Origin: Cohnella baijiui
GTDB lineage: Bacteria; Bacillota; Bacilli; Paenibacillales; Paenibacillaceae
Length of the DNA stretch: 51,686 nucleotides
Reading direction: 5' to 3'
NCBI RefSeq assembly: GCF_020731285.1
Contig: NZ_JAJFOW010000046.1
Coordinates: 1-51,686, forward strand
Below, one piece after another: positions 1 to 8,144 of this stretch (positions are counted from its first letter, which is position 1; every line of letters starts with the position of its first letter). Below the pieces are notes generated by a model. That model ran no database searches, was not told where the DNA came from, and saw only the letters and a program-made list of their open reading frames with translations. The translations under genes and the position numbers were made by a program.

Positions 1-233
1 CACACCGTCACCAACACACCGTCACCAACATCCCGTCACCAACATCCCGCCACCAACATCCCGCCACCAAACACCGCCACCAACACACCGTCACCAACAC
101 ACCGTCACCAACACACCGTCACCAACATCCCGCCACCAGCACACCGTCACCAACATCCCGCCACCAACATCCCGTCACCAAACACCGCCACCAACACACC
201 GTCACCAACACACCGTCACCAACATCACGTCAT
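1..233. repeat. Tandem array of 14-bp units
   Basis: About 16 consecutive units fit the consensus CAYMCCGYCACCAA. Two units (near 71-83 and 181-193) are 13 bp long, and a degenerate unit ends near 233. Two subtypes alternate, CACACCGTCACCAA and CATCCCGYCACCAA, with a higher-order pattern. The unit length is not a multiple of three and the array carries indels, so it is non-coding. There are no spacers, so it is not CRISPR. It begins at the window edge and probably extends outside. Confidence 0.9.
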
Positions 234-445
234 ACCGAAAACAACATTCCATTAAGGCTCGTCCGTCGCGCGGCATGGCGATGGGGCCCGGAAGTCGGGA
301 GGAAGCAGAATGACGCGATGAGGCCTGAGAGTCGGGATGACAATAGGATGGCCGGACCCCGCGGCAACATTCCCCGCCACTCGCGTTCGAAGCTTCTTTA
401 CGCTGCCGAATGCAGCCATCCCCTAGACAGCACGCTCAAGACAGA
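234..445. other. Gap without recognised gene
   Basis: Between the tandem array and the hflX terminator I see no convincing gene. A 61-codon open frame at 318-503 has no ribosome binding site and runs through the terminator hairpin, so it was not called. Confidence 0.5.
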
Positions 446-493
446 CAAACGGCCGCTTCGCACCGGACATGCCTGCCCGTCGCGAAGCGGCCG
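446..493 (-). terminator. Terminator of hflX
   Basis: The arms CGGCCGCTTCGC (450-461) and GCGAAGCGGCCG (482-493) form a 12-bp stem. On the minus strand it is followed by TTTGT. It lies 34 bp beyond the hflX stop codon. Confidence 0.75.
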
Positions 494-526
494 CCTCTCC
501 TAAACCGCCTAAATGATTAACGCCGT

Positions 527-1807
527 TTACTGCGGCGCGAACAATTCCTTGTGCTTCTCGTAATCGGCCAGCTTGCACGTCAGCTTCAGACGCGTCCCCT
601 CCGGCTCGTACTCCGTCGCTTGCACGTGAGCGTGCTCATTGAAGTAGGCGACCAGACGCCCCTGATCGTAAGGGATGACGATCTCTCCCTCTACGTAATC
701 GCCGAAGACGCGATCCCGGATGAGCCGGATCAGCTCCTCGATGCCTTCGCGGCGGCCGGCGGAGAGATAGACGGTATTGTCTTCGATGCGGGGATACGCC
801 TGATCCGTCAGATCCGCCTTGTTGAACGCGTAGACGGCCGGAATGCCGTCCGCGCCCAAATCCTTGAGCGTGGCCTGGGTCACGGCGATATGCTGCTCGT
901 GCTCCGGGTTGGCGCAGTCGACGACGTGGATGAGCAGATCGGCCTCCGCAACCTCCTCCAGGGTGGAGCGGAATGCCTTGACCAGATGGTGCGGCAGCTG
1001 GCTGACGAAGCCGACCGTATCCGCGAGCAGAAACGTCTTGCGGTCGGGCAGCGAGATGCTGCGGACCGACGTTTCGAGCGTGGCGAACAGCATATCCTTG
1101 GCCAGCACCATCTTGCTCGAGCCGGGCTGGTATGTCTCCATCACGGCGTTCAGGAGGCTGGACTTGCCCGCGTTCGTATAGCCGACGAGACAGACGACGG
1201 GGACCTCGTTTTTGCGACGCTGCTTGCGCTGGACCTGGCGCCGCGCGACGAGCTTCTCCAGATCGTGCTGCAAATGCACGATCCGCTCCTCGATGCGCCG
1301 CCGGTCCAGCTCCAGCTTGGTTTCGCCCGCGCCGCGGTTTTTCAGGCCGGCTCCGCCGCCTTGCCGCCCGAGCGACTCGCGCAGTCCGACCAGCCGCGGG
1401 AGCATGTATTGCAGCTTGGCGACCTCGACTTGAAGCTGCGCCTCCTTGGTTTGGGCGCGTTCCGCGAAAATGTCGAGGATGAGGATCGTGCGGTCGATGA
1501 CCCGGCGCTCGAGCGTCTTCTCGAGATTGCGGATTTGCGACGGCGACAGCTCGTCGTTAAAAATGATCGTCGAAGCGTCCAGCCCTTCGGCCAGCCCCTT
1601 CAACTCCTGCAGCTTGCCCGCTCCGATGTAGTGGGCGGGATTTACGCGCTCCGCCTTTTGGGTCAGCTCGCCGACGACCTCGATGTCGCACGCGTCCGCC
1701 AAATTGCGCAGCTCCTCCATCGCGTATTCGAAGCCGGGCTGGTTCTGCAAGTGAACCCCGACAACGATCGCGTTGGCCATTCGATTATGCTCGTGAAGGG
1801 TTGTCAA
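527..1807 (-). CDS. hflX: GTPase HflX
   Basis: Ribosome-associated GTPase of the HflX family, known to bind the 50S subunit and split stalled 70S ribosomes; some homologues give macrolide/lincosamide tolerance. The 426-residue product has the N-terminal glycine-rich nucleotide-binding domain, a coiled coil near residues 160-195 and a G domain with GYTNAGKSS (209-217), DTVGF and NKAD. The start is a TTG preceded by AGAGAGG; an in-frame ATG nine codons later lacks a good Shine-Dalgarno. The gene sits directly behind a terminated leader RNA with its own promoter, so readthrough control of expression is likely. Length is normal for the family. Confidence 0.95.
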   Translation of the reverse strand: MTTLHEHNRMANAIVVGVHLQNQPGFEYAMEELRNLADACDIEVVGELTQKAERVNPAHYIGAGKLQELKGLAEGLDASTIIFNDELSPSQIRNLEKTLERRVIDRTILILDIFAERAQTKEAQLQVEVAKLQYMLPRLVGLRESLGRQGGGAGLKNRGAGETKLELDRRRIEERIVHLQHDLEKLVARRQVQRKQRRKNEVPVVCLVGYTNAGKSSLLNAVMETYQPGSSKMVLAKDMLFATLETSVRSISLPDRKTFLLADTVGFVSQLPHHLVKAFRSTLEEVAEADLLIHVVDCANPEHEQHIAVTQATLKDLGADGIPAVYAFNKADLTDQAYPRIEDNTVYLSAGRREGIEELIRLIRDRVFGDYVEGEIVIPYDQGRLVAYFNEHAHVQATEYEPEGTRLKLTCKLADYEKHKELFAPQ

Positions 1808-1844
1808 TTACCATCATCCTCTCTCTAATAGAACCTGTAAGCGC

Positions 1845-1875
1845 AAAAAAACGCAGGCGTCTTCCGCCTGCGCTC
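1845..1875 (-). terminator. Intrinsic terminator between leader RNA and hflX
   Basis: Read on the minus strand, a 9-bp GC-rich stem (CGCAGGCG type, loop about 5 nt) is followed by seven U residues. It ends about 38 bp before the hflX start, so it either ends an independent small RNA or acts as an attenuator for hflX. Confidence 0.85.
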
Positions 1876-2182
1876 AAGGTCTTCAGATCAAGGACGAGGT
1901 CTCGCCAACCGGCGAGCCGTTCGCATGGACGATCCACTGCAAGGCATGGCCGAGCGGGCGAGAACGATTCGCGCGCGCTGCCTGCCGCCGTTAACGGCGG
2001 TTACCTACGGGACGACGGGCGTATCGCCTCCGGGATCGGAAAACGAAGCCGCGTATGCCCCTATGCGGACAGACCTAATCTGAGTTCCCTGCACGCAGGC
2101 AGAGCTTCGGCGCTAACCATTAGGCGCGCAAAGTGCGAACTCGGACAAAGTCTATCACACGTAACCCTCCGTTCCTCAAAGT
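1845..2182 (-). ncRNA. Unidentified structured RNA / leader upstream of hflX
   Basis: A roughly 340-nt transcript is bounded by a strong sigma-A promoter and an intrinsic terminator. It contains several paired segments: GAGTT and GCAC pair with GTGC and AACTC around an inner CTAA/TTAG hairpin, and there is a perfect CCGCCGTTAACGGCGG palindrome. Near its 5' end a GGAGGG site precedes GTG-TGA (complement of 2155-2160), a possible start-stop leader ORF. It did not match what I recall of tmRNA, RNase P, SRP RNA, T-box, M-box or cobalamin elements. By analogy with antibiotic-induced attenuators of hflX genes in other Firmicutes, it may regulate hflX; that is inference. Confidence 0.6.
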
Positions 2183-2188
2183 AAGCCG

Positions 2189-2217
2189 ATTCTAACACAA
2201 CGCCGCGCGGATGACAA
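2189..2217 (-). promoter_or_regulatory. Sigma-A promoter of the hflX leader RNA
   Basis: On the minus strand, minus-35 TTGTCA (2217-2212) and minus-10 TAGAAT (2194-2189) are separated by exactly 17 bp. Transcription should start near 2182. Confidence 0.8.
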
Positions 2218-2221
2218 TTCC

Positions 2222-2521
2222 ATTTTTACGCGGCCGCCTTATCCCGCCGACGGCGACTACGGGCCGGTGATCGCTTCGTACGACCGTCTGGCCGCGCTGG
2301 GCGACGGCCGCAAGCTGATCGCCATGACCGAGAACGGGCCGATTCCCGACCCGGATCTGGTGGAGGCGTACGGAGCCGGCTGGCGCTGGTTCTGCACCTG
2401 GGAAGGCGACTTTCTGACCGACGGCAAAAAGAACAGCCTGGAACATCTCGTCCGGGTATACAACCACGAGCGCGTCGTGACGCTCGACGAACTGCCCGAT
2501 TGGAGCAAGTACGGCAAGTAG
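2222..2521 (+). pseudogene. C-terminal remnant of a GH26 beta-mannanase
   Basis: The reading frame ends in a typical GH26 endo-1,4-beta-mannanase C-terminus. It contains a YPADGDYG segment, TENGPIPDPD, WRWFCTWEGDF and the terminal YNHERVVTLDELP motif. Only about 95 residues remain of an enzyme of 300 or more residues. No start codon with a ribosome binding site precedes it, and its 5' edge abuts the promoter of the divergent hflX leader. It is therefore a decayed fragment. It lies just ahead of a GH113 gene, suggesting that the two once formed a mannan-degradation pair. Confidence 0.8.
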
Positions 2522-2619
2522 CGGCCCGAACGTGCCCGGTCGCCGGACCTGCGAGGCGGCTCACATTCGTCGGACCTCTTCGTCTCGGAAGGGGCCGATA
2601 GGAGAACGGAGGGAAAGAA

Positions 2620-3594
2620 TTGAACAGCACCGCATTCATGAAAGGGATGACGCACGGCTGGGACAGCCAAAGAGGCGCTTACCGCCAGCCTTATGCGCTG
2701 GATTCTTTGCGCAAGCTGAAGGAGACGGGCAGCGAGTGGATCGCCCTGTCGTTTTATACCTATCAAGCGAATACGCACGCGACGGAAATCCCGTTCGACT
2801 ACGGGCATACGATGACCGATCGCGATATCGAATTCGCGGTCAATCAGTCCAAGGCGTTGGGGCTCAAGGTGTGCCTCAAGCCGGTCGTCAATTCCAGGGA
2901 CGGCATCTGGCGCGCGCATATCGGCTTCCCCGACGAGGAGGCCGCTCAGCCTTACTGGGACGCCTGGTTCGAATCGTACGGCAACTTCCTTTGCCACTAC
3001 GCGGAAATCGCCGAGGAGCTCGGCTGCGAAATGTTCTGCATCGGCTGCGAGATGGCGAAGACGGAGTCCCGGAAGGCGGAGTGGCACGCGCTGATCGAGC
3101 GAGTGCGGTCGATCTATGGCGGACCGCTCGTCTACAACGCCAACCATGGCTCGGAGGAAGGCGTCGCCTGGTTCGATCAAGTCGATGTGATCGGGACGAG
3201 CGCGTACTATCCGGTCGCCCGGAAGCCGGGGGACGGCGAGGACGCCATGCTCGCGAATTGGCAGCCGGTGCGGGCCAAGCTGCGCCGACTGCACGAGAAG
3301 TTCGGCAAGCCGATCGTCTTCATGAAGATCGGATGCCGCAGCGCGCTCGGCTGCGCGTCGATGCCGTGGGATTACCTGCGCACGGAGCTGCCGGCCAGCG
3401 AGGAGGAGCAGGCGAATTTCTACGGCTCGGTGCTGCGGGCGTTCTGGGACGAGCCGTGGTTCGGCGGCTTCTTCTGGTGGGATTGGAGCGTTCGGCTCTA
3501 CCCGCTCGAACAGGCGAGCGCAGACACGGGCTTCGACATCTACGGGAAAAAAGCCGAGCGCGTGCTGCGGGAGTGGTACGCCAAGACGAGATAG
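2620..3594 (+). CDS. GH113-family glycoside hydrolase (mannanase-like)
   Basis: The 324-residue product resembles family GH113, (beta/alpha)8 enzymes of clan A acting on mannan. It has no signal peptide, so it is probably cytoplasmic. It starts at TTG behind GGAGGGAAAGAA. Recognisable blocks are KGMTHGWDS at the N-terminus, CIGCEM near 140-145 with Glu144 in the acid/base position, and the C-terminal FFWWDWS. At the end of strand 7, where clan A enzymes place the nucleophile in an E-x-G motif, the sequence reads FMKIGCRS with Lys236. If the alignment is right, the protein lacks its nucleophile and may be inactive or altered. It follows the GH26 remnant by about 100 bp. Confidence 0.8.
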   Translation: MNSTAFMKGMTHGWDSQRGAYRQPYALDSLRKLKETGSEWIALSFYTYQANTHATEIPFDYGHTMTDRDIEFAVNQSKALGLKVCLKPVVNSRDGIWRAHIGFPDEEAAQPYWDAWFESYGNFLCHYAEIAEELGCEMFCIGCEMAKTESRKAEWHALIERVRSIYGGPLVYNANHGSEEGVAWFDQVDVIGTSAYYPVARKPGDGEDAMLANWQPVRAKLRRLHEKFGKPIVFMKIGCRSALGCASMPWDYLRTELPASEEEQANFYGSVLRAFWDEPWFGGFFWWDWSVRLYPLEQASADTGFDIYGKKAERVLREWYAKTR

Positions 3595-3605
3595 CGCAAG
3601 GGAAT

Positions 3606-3651
3606 AAGCCGCATCGGCTCGCAGAGCGCCTCTGCCGCCGGTGCGGCTTTT
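3606..3651 (+). terminator. Terminator of the GH113 gene
   Basis: AAGCCGC pairs with GCGGCTT around an inner GGC/GCC pairing and is followed by a short T run. Confidence 0.7.
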
Positions 3652-3746
3652 GCTTGGGGAGGCGGGATTTTTAGAGGCCCGACAGCGCGGGTGATAACCG
3701 CCGACATTTTCGATAGGCGGGCCGCCTTCTTTTTGTCATAATAGCG

Positions 3747-3781
3747 TTTGAGAGCGTTTTGAGAGCGGCGTTGGCTAAGCT
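3747..3781 (+). promoter_or_regulatory. Direct-repeat activator site and minus-10 (SARP-type promoter)
   Basis: Two copies of TTTGAGAGCG, the cores GAGAGCG at 3750-3756 and 3761-3767, have an 11-bp period. Eight bases after the second core lies TAAGCT (3776-3781), which fits a TANNNT minus-10; no good minus-35 is visible. The same arrangement occurs at 8820-8853. Streptomyces SARP regulators are known to bind heptamer direct repeats with 11-bp period placed 8 bp from the minus-10. A SARP-type regulator is encoded in the operon that starts here. Confidence 0.75.
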
Positions 3782-3822
3782 GTCGAAACGGGATCCATGA
3801 AAACGAGAGACGAGGCGCGGAA

Positions 3823-6800
3823 ATGGCGAGAGGTTCGGCGGATGCGGGCATGACGAATAAGCGGAAAAGGCTGCGCTTCTTGTATCGGGCGCTCGGGCTG
3901 ATGGGGATCCCGATGCTGTCGTTCGCGCTGCTGGCGGCGATCAACGCCTATACGGTACCGGACAAGTCGGCGCCGCAAGCGCGGGCGGGCGTCATTGACC
4001 TCGGCGATTGGACATTCGGGACGAAGCATACGGTGCTGCTGAACGGCGAATGGGCCTTTTACCCGATGCATCTGTATTCGCCGGAGGATTTCCAAGCCGG
4101 TCGGGTGCCGCCGCCGTCCGCGCCTTATGCCGACATTCCGAACACCTTTTACGACGGCAACCCCCCGGACGAAGCGAGCGGCACTGTGTACGGCACCTAT
4201 CGGCTGACGGTCAAGCTGAAGGACGAAGACGTGGGCTACGGCATCCGTCTGCCGAACGTGAACGGGGCTCACCGTCTCTACGTAAACGGCCATCTCGTCG
4301 GGGAAGAAGGACGCGTCTCCGACAACGAACGGGATTACGTGAAGGAAAACAAGCCGTACGCGACGTTCGTCCGGCCCGAAGGCGGCCGGCTGGAGCTCGT
4401 CCTGCAATCGGCGAACTTCAACAATCCGATCGGCGGCGGCTTTGAAGGCGTGCAGCTCGGCCTCCAATCCGATATGCTGCTGATCGACCGGATTCAGTTC
4501 GCGGTCGAGTTTTCCGGCCTGTTCATCCTGCTGCTGTTCGGCGGGTACCATATGGCCCTGTACGTGCTGCGGTTAAAGGACAAAGCCTATTTATACAGTG
4601 CGCTCTACTTTTTGACGATGCTGGTGCTCATGGTGACGAGCGGCGAAAAGCTGACGCTGCAGCTGCTGCCGGGATTGCCTTATTGGGCGTCGAGAAAGCT
4701 GTACGATTTCGGAGGCTTCTCCAATATCGCGCTGCTCGGGATTTTCCTTTATCAACTGGACGTCAAGCTGCTCCATCGCAAGCATCTCCTCGTGCTGCTG
4801 GCGCCGATCGTCGTCTATCTGGCCGCGATCGTCGCCGTTCCGTACCCGGAGTACCGCGCGCTCGGGGATCTGCCCTGGGACTATGCGGGGCTCGTGTCTC
4901 TTTTTTACCTGTACCGGGTCATTCGGCTGTTCGTCAAAGGGGACGGCCGGCTGGGCCGCCAAGAGACCGCCCTGCTCGTCGGGGTGCTCGTCTCCGTCGC
5001 GTTGATCCAGCTGTTCGGGATCCTCTATTCGCTCAGCCTCGTGGAGACGGATATCGGCCGGCGGATCGCGTTCCTCGCGGTATTGGCATTTATGAACGCG
5101 CTGCTCGCGCTGCGGCTCGCGAATGCGACGGACCGAAGCGAGCAACTGACGGACCAATTGATCCTGCGCGACAAGCTCAAGGACGAATTCCTCGCGAACA
5201 CGTCGCACGAGCTGAAGACGCCGCTGCACGGCATTCAAAATATCGCCGCGTTTTTGCTGGGCGAAAAGGCGGGCGAGCTCAACGACCGGCAGCGTAGCGA
5301 GCTGTCGCTGATCCAGGACACGTCGACGAAGCTGTCGGCGCTCGTGAACGATCTGGTGGACGTCGTCCGGCTGAAGCACGGCGACCTGCGGCTCGCGTCG
5401 TCGGCGCTCGATCTGCGCGTCGCGGCGCAGACGGCGTTTCAGGTGCTGGAGTTCGAGCTGGCGGGCAAAGACGTGCGCTGGGACAACGAAATCGCGCCCG
5501 GCACCCGCGTCCTAGCGGACGAGAACCGGCTTCGGCAGGTGTTGTACAACCTGATCCACAACGCGATCAAGCACACGAAGGCCGGCCGGATCTCGATCGG
5601 CGCGCGGGCGGCGGACGGGTTCGTTGAAGTATGGGTGGAGGATACCGGCGTCGGGATGGCTCCGGGCAGTCACGAGGAGGTATTCGGCTACTTCGAGCAG
5701 GTCGACCGGGAGCTGCCGCAGGACGGCTACACGGGCATGGGACTTGGCCTCTACATCAGCCGCCAGCTGATGGAGCGGATGGACGGACGCATCTGGGTCG
5801 ACCGGTCCGCGCTGGGTCAGGGTACGCGGATGGCGTTTACGCTGCCGGCCGCAGAGCCGCCCTCGGCCACGACGGGCGAGGCGGAGGCGGCCGCCGCGTC
5901 GGAGAGCGGCACGCGTATCCCGACGCAGCTCGAACGCATCGACGAAGGCCGCGCGCACACCGTACTCGTCGTCGACGACGAAGCCGCCAACGTGCGGATT
6001 CTGCTGAATTTGCTGGGCGACGAGTACAACGTGCTGTCGGCTTTTTCCGCCAGGGAGGCGCTGGACAAGCTGGAGCGGTACCCTGAGATCGACCTGCTCG
6101 TCCTCGACGTCATGATGCCGGAGATGTCCGGCATCGACCTGTGCCGCGCCGTCCGGGAGAACCGATCCGTACTCGATCTGCCGGTCCTGTTCGCGACGGT
6201 CAAGGACTCGCTGCACGACGTCGAGCTCTGCTTCCGCGCCGGGGGCAACGACTTCATCGCCAAGCCGTTCGATCCGAAAACGCTCGCCGCGAGGGTCCGC
6301 ACGCTGCTCGTCATGAAGACGTCGATGGATCAGGCGGTGGAGAGCGAGATGGCGTTCCTCCAAGCGCAGATCAAGCCGCATTTTCTTTACAATGCCATCA
6401 GCAGCATCGTGTCCTTCTGCTACACCGACGGGGAGAAGGCCGCGCATCTGCTGTCCGTGCTGAGCCGCTACTTGCGCATGGTGTTCGACCGGGACAGCCG
6501 GACGCAGCAGGTCGCGCTGAAGACGGAACTCGAGCTGATTCGGGCGTACGTGGAAATCGAAAAAGCGCGATTCGGCGATCGGCTCGCTTATCGGCTTCAC
6601 GTCGATCCGGATCTCGAGACGTACCTGGTTCCTTCCCTGACGATCCAGCCGTTCGTCGAGAACGCCATTCGCCACGGTCTGTTCGAGAAGGAGGGCCCGG
6701 GCACCGTCACGCTGTCCGTCGCGGACGGAGACGGCTACCTGCGGTTCGAGATCGTCGACGACGGCGTCGGCATGCCGGACGACGTGCTGTTCCGGCTCCG

Positions 6801-6957
6801 TGCCGGCGAGCGCCCGGACTTGTCGGGCATCGGCATGACCAATGTACGCAAGCGCCTCGCGACGCTGCCCGGCGCAAGCGTCACGATCGAGTCGGCGCTG
6901 GAGCAAGGGACGAAGATTACCGTGTATCTGCCGAAGCTCGGAGGTCCGCCGTCGTAG
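3823..6957 (+). CDS. Hybrid sensor histidine kinase with 7TMR-DISM sensor and two kinase modules
   Basis: A 1044-residue membrane kinase. TM1 lies near 23-43. An extracellular beta-rich 7TMR-DISM-type domain (about 60-215, with LNGEWAFYP and a jelly-roll-like body) is followed by about seven TM helices (about 224-430). Then come a HisKA domain with His462 in SHELKTPL, a HATPase domain ending in GMGLGLYIS, and a receiver domain with Asp762 in LDVMMPEMSG. A second, LytS-type kinase module has His853 in QIKPHFLYN and its own ATPase domain. DISM domains often sense carbohydrates. The SARP-type regulator follows after about 50 bp and is the probable partner. The start is the first in-frame ATG, with a weak GAGGCG site. 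Confidence 0.93.
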   Translation: MARGSADAGMTNKRKRLRFLYRALGLMGIPMLSFALLAAINAYTVPDKSAPQARAGVIDLGDWTFGTKHTVLLNGEWAFYPMHLYSPEDFQAGRVPPPSAPYADIPNTFYDGNPPDEASGTVYGTYRLTVKLKDEDVGYGIRLPNVNGAHRLYVNGHLVGEEGRVSDNERDYVKENKPYATFVRPEGGRLELVLQSANFNNPIGGGFEGVQLGLQSDMLLIDRIQFAVEFSGLFILLLFGGYHMALYVLRLKDKAYLYSALYFLTMLVLMVTSGEKLTLQLLPGLPYWASRKLYDFGGFSNIALLGIFLYQLDVKLLHRKHLLVLLAPIVVYLAAIVAVPYPEYRALGDLPWDYAGLVSLFYLYRVIRLFVKGDGRLGRQETALLVGVLVSVALIQLFGILYSLSLVETDIGRRIAFLAVLAFMNALLALRLANATDRSEQLTDQLILRDKLKDEFLANTSHELKTPLHGIQNIAAFLLGEKAGELNDRQRSELSLIQDTSTKLSALVNDLVDVVRLKHGDLRLASSALDLRVAAQTAFQVLEFELAGKDVRWDNEIAPGTRVLADENRLRQVLYNLIHNAIKHTKAGRISIGARAADGFVEVWVEDTGVGMAPGSHEEVFGYFEQVDRELPQDGYTGMGLGLYISRQLMERMDGRIWVDRSALGQGTRMAFTLPAAEPPSATTGEAEAAAASESGTRIPTQLERIDEGRAHTVLVVDDEAANVRILLNLLGDEYNVLSAFSAREALDKLERYPEIDLLVLDVMMPEMSGIDLCRAVRENRSVLDLPVLFATVKDSLHDVELCFRAGGNDFIAKPFDPKTLAARVRTLLVMKTSMDQAVESEMAFLQAQIKPHFLYNAISSIVSFCYTDGEKAAHLLSVLSRYLRMVFDRDSRTQQVALKTELELIRAYVEIEKARFGDRLAYRLHVDPDLETYLVPSLTIQPFVENAIRHGLFEKEGPGTVTLSVADGDGYLRFEIVDDGVGMPDDVLFRLRAGERPDLSGIGMTNVRKRLATLPGASVTIESALEQGTKITVYLPKLGGPPS

Positions 6958-7010
6958 CGGGAGGGCACCCAAGCGGCTGACGCGCGAGGATGGCAAAGGA
7001 GGCGCCGCAT

Positions 7011-8126
7011 ATGCGCGTCATGATCGTCGAGGACGAGAGACCGACTTTGGATTTGATGCAGCGGCTTGTGGTTCGCCACCCGGCGCTGGAGGTGACGGGC
7101 GCGTTCACGCGGCCGCATGAGGCGTTGGATCGCTTCGCGGAGCTGAAGCCCGAGGTCGCGTTTCTGGACGTGGAAATGCCGAAGATGGGCGGCATCGAGC
7201 TGGCACAAAAGCTCAAGGAAATCGACGAGGAGCTGCTGGTGGTGTTCACGACGGCTTATCCGAACTATGCGGTCGACGCGTTCCGGGTCAATGCGGTCGA
7301 TTACCTGCTGAAGCCGGTGACGCCGGAGGATCTGGAGCGGGTGGTGGTCCGGCTCGAACGAAACCGCGAGATGCGCGCCGCCCTGAAGCCGCCCGCGCCC
7401 GCGGCGGAGCCATCGATCCGCTGCCTGGGCACGTTCGAGGCGCGGCGGGCGGACGGGACGCTGATGAACTGGCCGACCCGCAAGACGGAGGAGCTGTTCG
7501 CGTACTTCCTCGCCTACCCCAACCGGCTGACGGACAAATGGACGCTGGCCGACCTGCTGTGGCCGGATCTGGAGGAGACGCGAAGTCTGCACAACCTGCA
7601 CAATACGATTTACCGGCTGAAAAAGGCGTTGAAGGAAGCGGACATCTCCATCGAATTGAACCATACGAACGAAGGCTACGTCTTCGCGGCTTCCCCGGGG
7701 CTGTCGGATTTGGGACAGCTCGGCGGCTTTCTGGCGCGCGAGGCGCGGGTCGACGGGCCAAACGCCGCGGAGGCGGAGCGGCTGTTCCGCGCCTATCAAG
7801 GTCCCCTGTATGGCGGAAAAGACTATTCGTGGAGCGCCAGCCGGGCCTCCGAAGCCGCCGGACAGTATGCGTCGCTGGCTCGCATGCTGGCGGTCTGGCA
7901 GGAGGAGAAGGGCGATCTCGCATCCGCGAAGGAGACGCTGCGCCGCTATTTGATCCAGGCGCCACTGGACGAGCAGATGCACGAGAAGCTGCTTCGGATG
8001 TTCGCGGCGGCCGGGGAGAAGGCGTCGTATTTGCGTCATTTCGACGCCTACGAACGCCTCCTCGCGGATGAGCTTGATCTTGCGCCGTCTGCCGAGCTGC
8101 GGGAATGGGCCCGGCAGATGAGATAA
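7011..8126 (+). CDS. Response regulator with SARP-type DNA-binding and BTAD domains
   Basis: A 371-residue response regulator. Its receiver domain has Asp53 in FLDVEMP and Lys101 in LLKPV. It is joined by an Ala/Pro linker to a winged-helix domain (about 133-215, with NLHNTIYRLKKAL) and a C-terminal bacterial transcriptional activator domain of TPR type (about 225-371), the layout of SARP-like regulators. I chose ATG 7011 because AAAGGAGG sits 8 bp before it; an ATG 21 bp upstream has no such site. It lies in an operon with the hybrid kinase before it and an SRPBCC gene 19 bp after. Matching direct repeats ahead of this operon and ahead of the 8894 surface-protein gene suggest autoregulation plus that target; this is inference. 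Confidence 0.93.
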   Translation: MRVMIVEDERPTLDLMQRLVVRHPALEVTGAFTRPHEALDRFAELKPEVAFLDVEMPKMGGIELAQKLKEIDEELLVVFTTAYPNYAVDAFRVNAVDYLLKPVTPEDLERVVVRLERNREMRAALKPPAPAAEPSIRCLGTFEARRADGTLMNWPTRKTEELFAYFLAYPNRLTDKWTLADLLWPDLEETRSLHNLHNTIYRLKKALKEADISIELNHTNEGYVFAASPGLSDLGQLGGFLAREARVDGPNAAEAERLFRAYQGPLYGGKDYSWSASRASEAAGQYASLARMLAVWQEEKGDLASAKETLRRYLIQAPLDEQMHEKLLRMFAAAGEKASYLRHFDAYERLLADELDLAPSAELREWARQMR

Positions 8127-8144
8127 CGAAACGAGGTGCGGCAC

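Noticed and set aside
1..233. CRISPR array
   Set aside because: The units are contiguous 14-mers without spacers, and no cas genes are present.
551..1828. Long plus-strand open frame opposite hflX
   Set aside because: It mirrors the hflX codons on the other strand; it has no ribosome binding site and no family resemblance.
1845..2182. tmRNA, RNase P RNA, SRP RNA or T-box as identity of the hflX leader
   Set aside because: The conserved tmRNA ends, RNase P core, SRP tetraloop region and T-box sequence were all not found.
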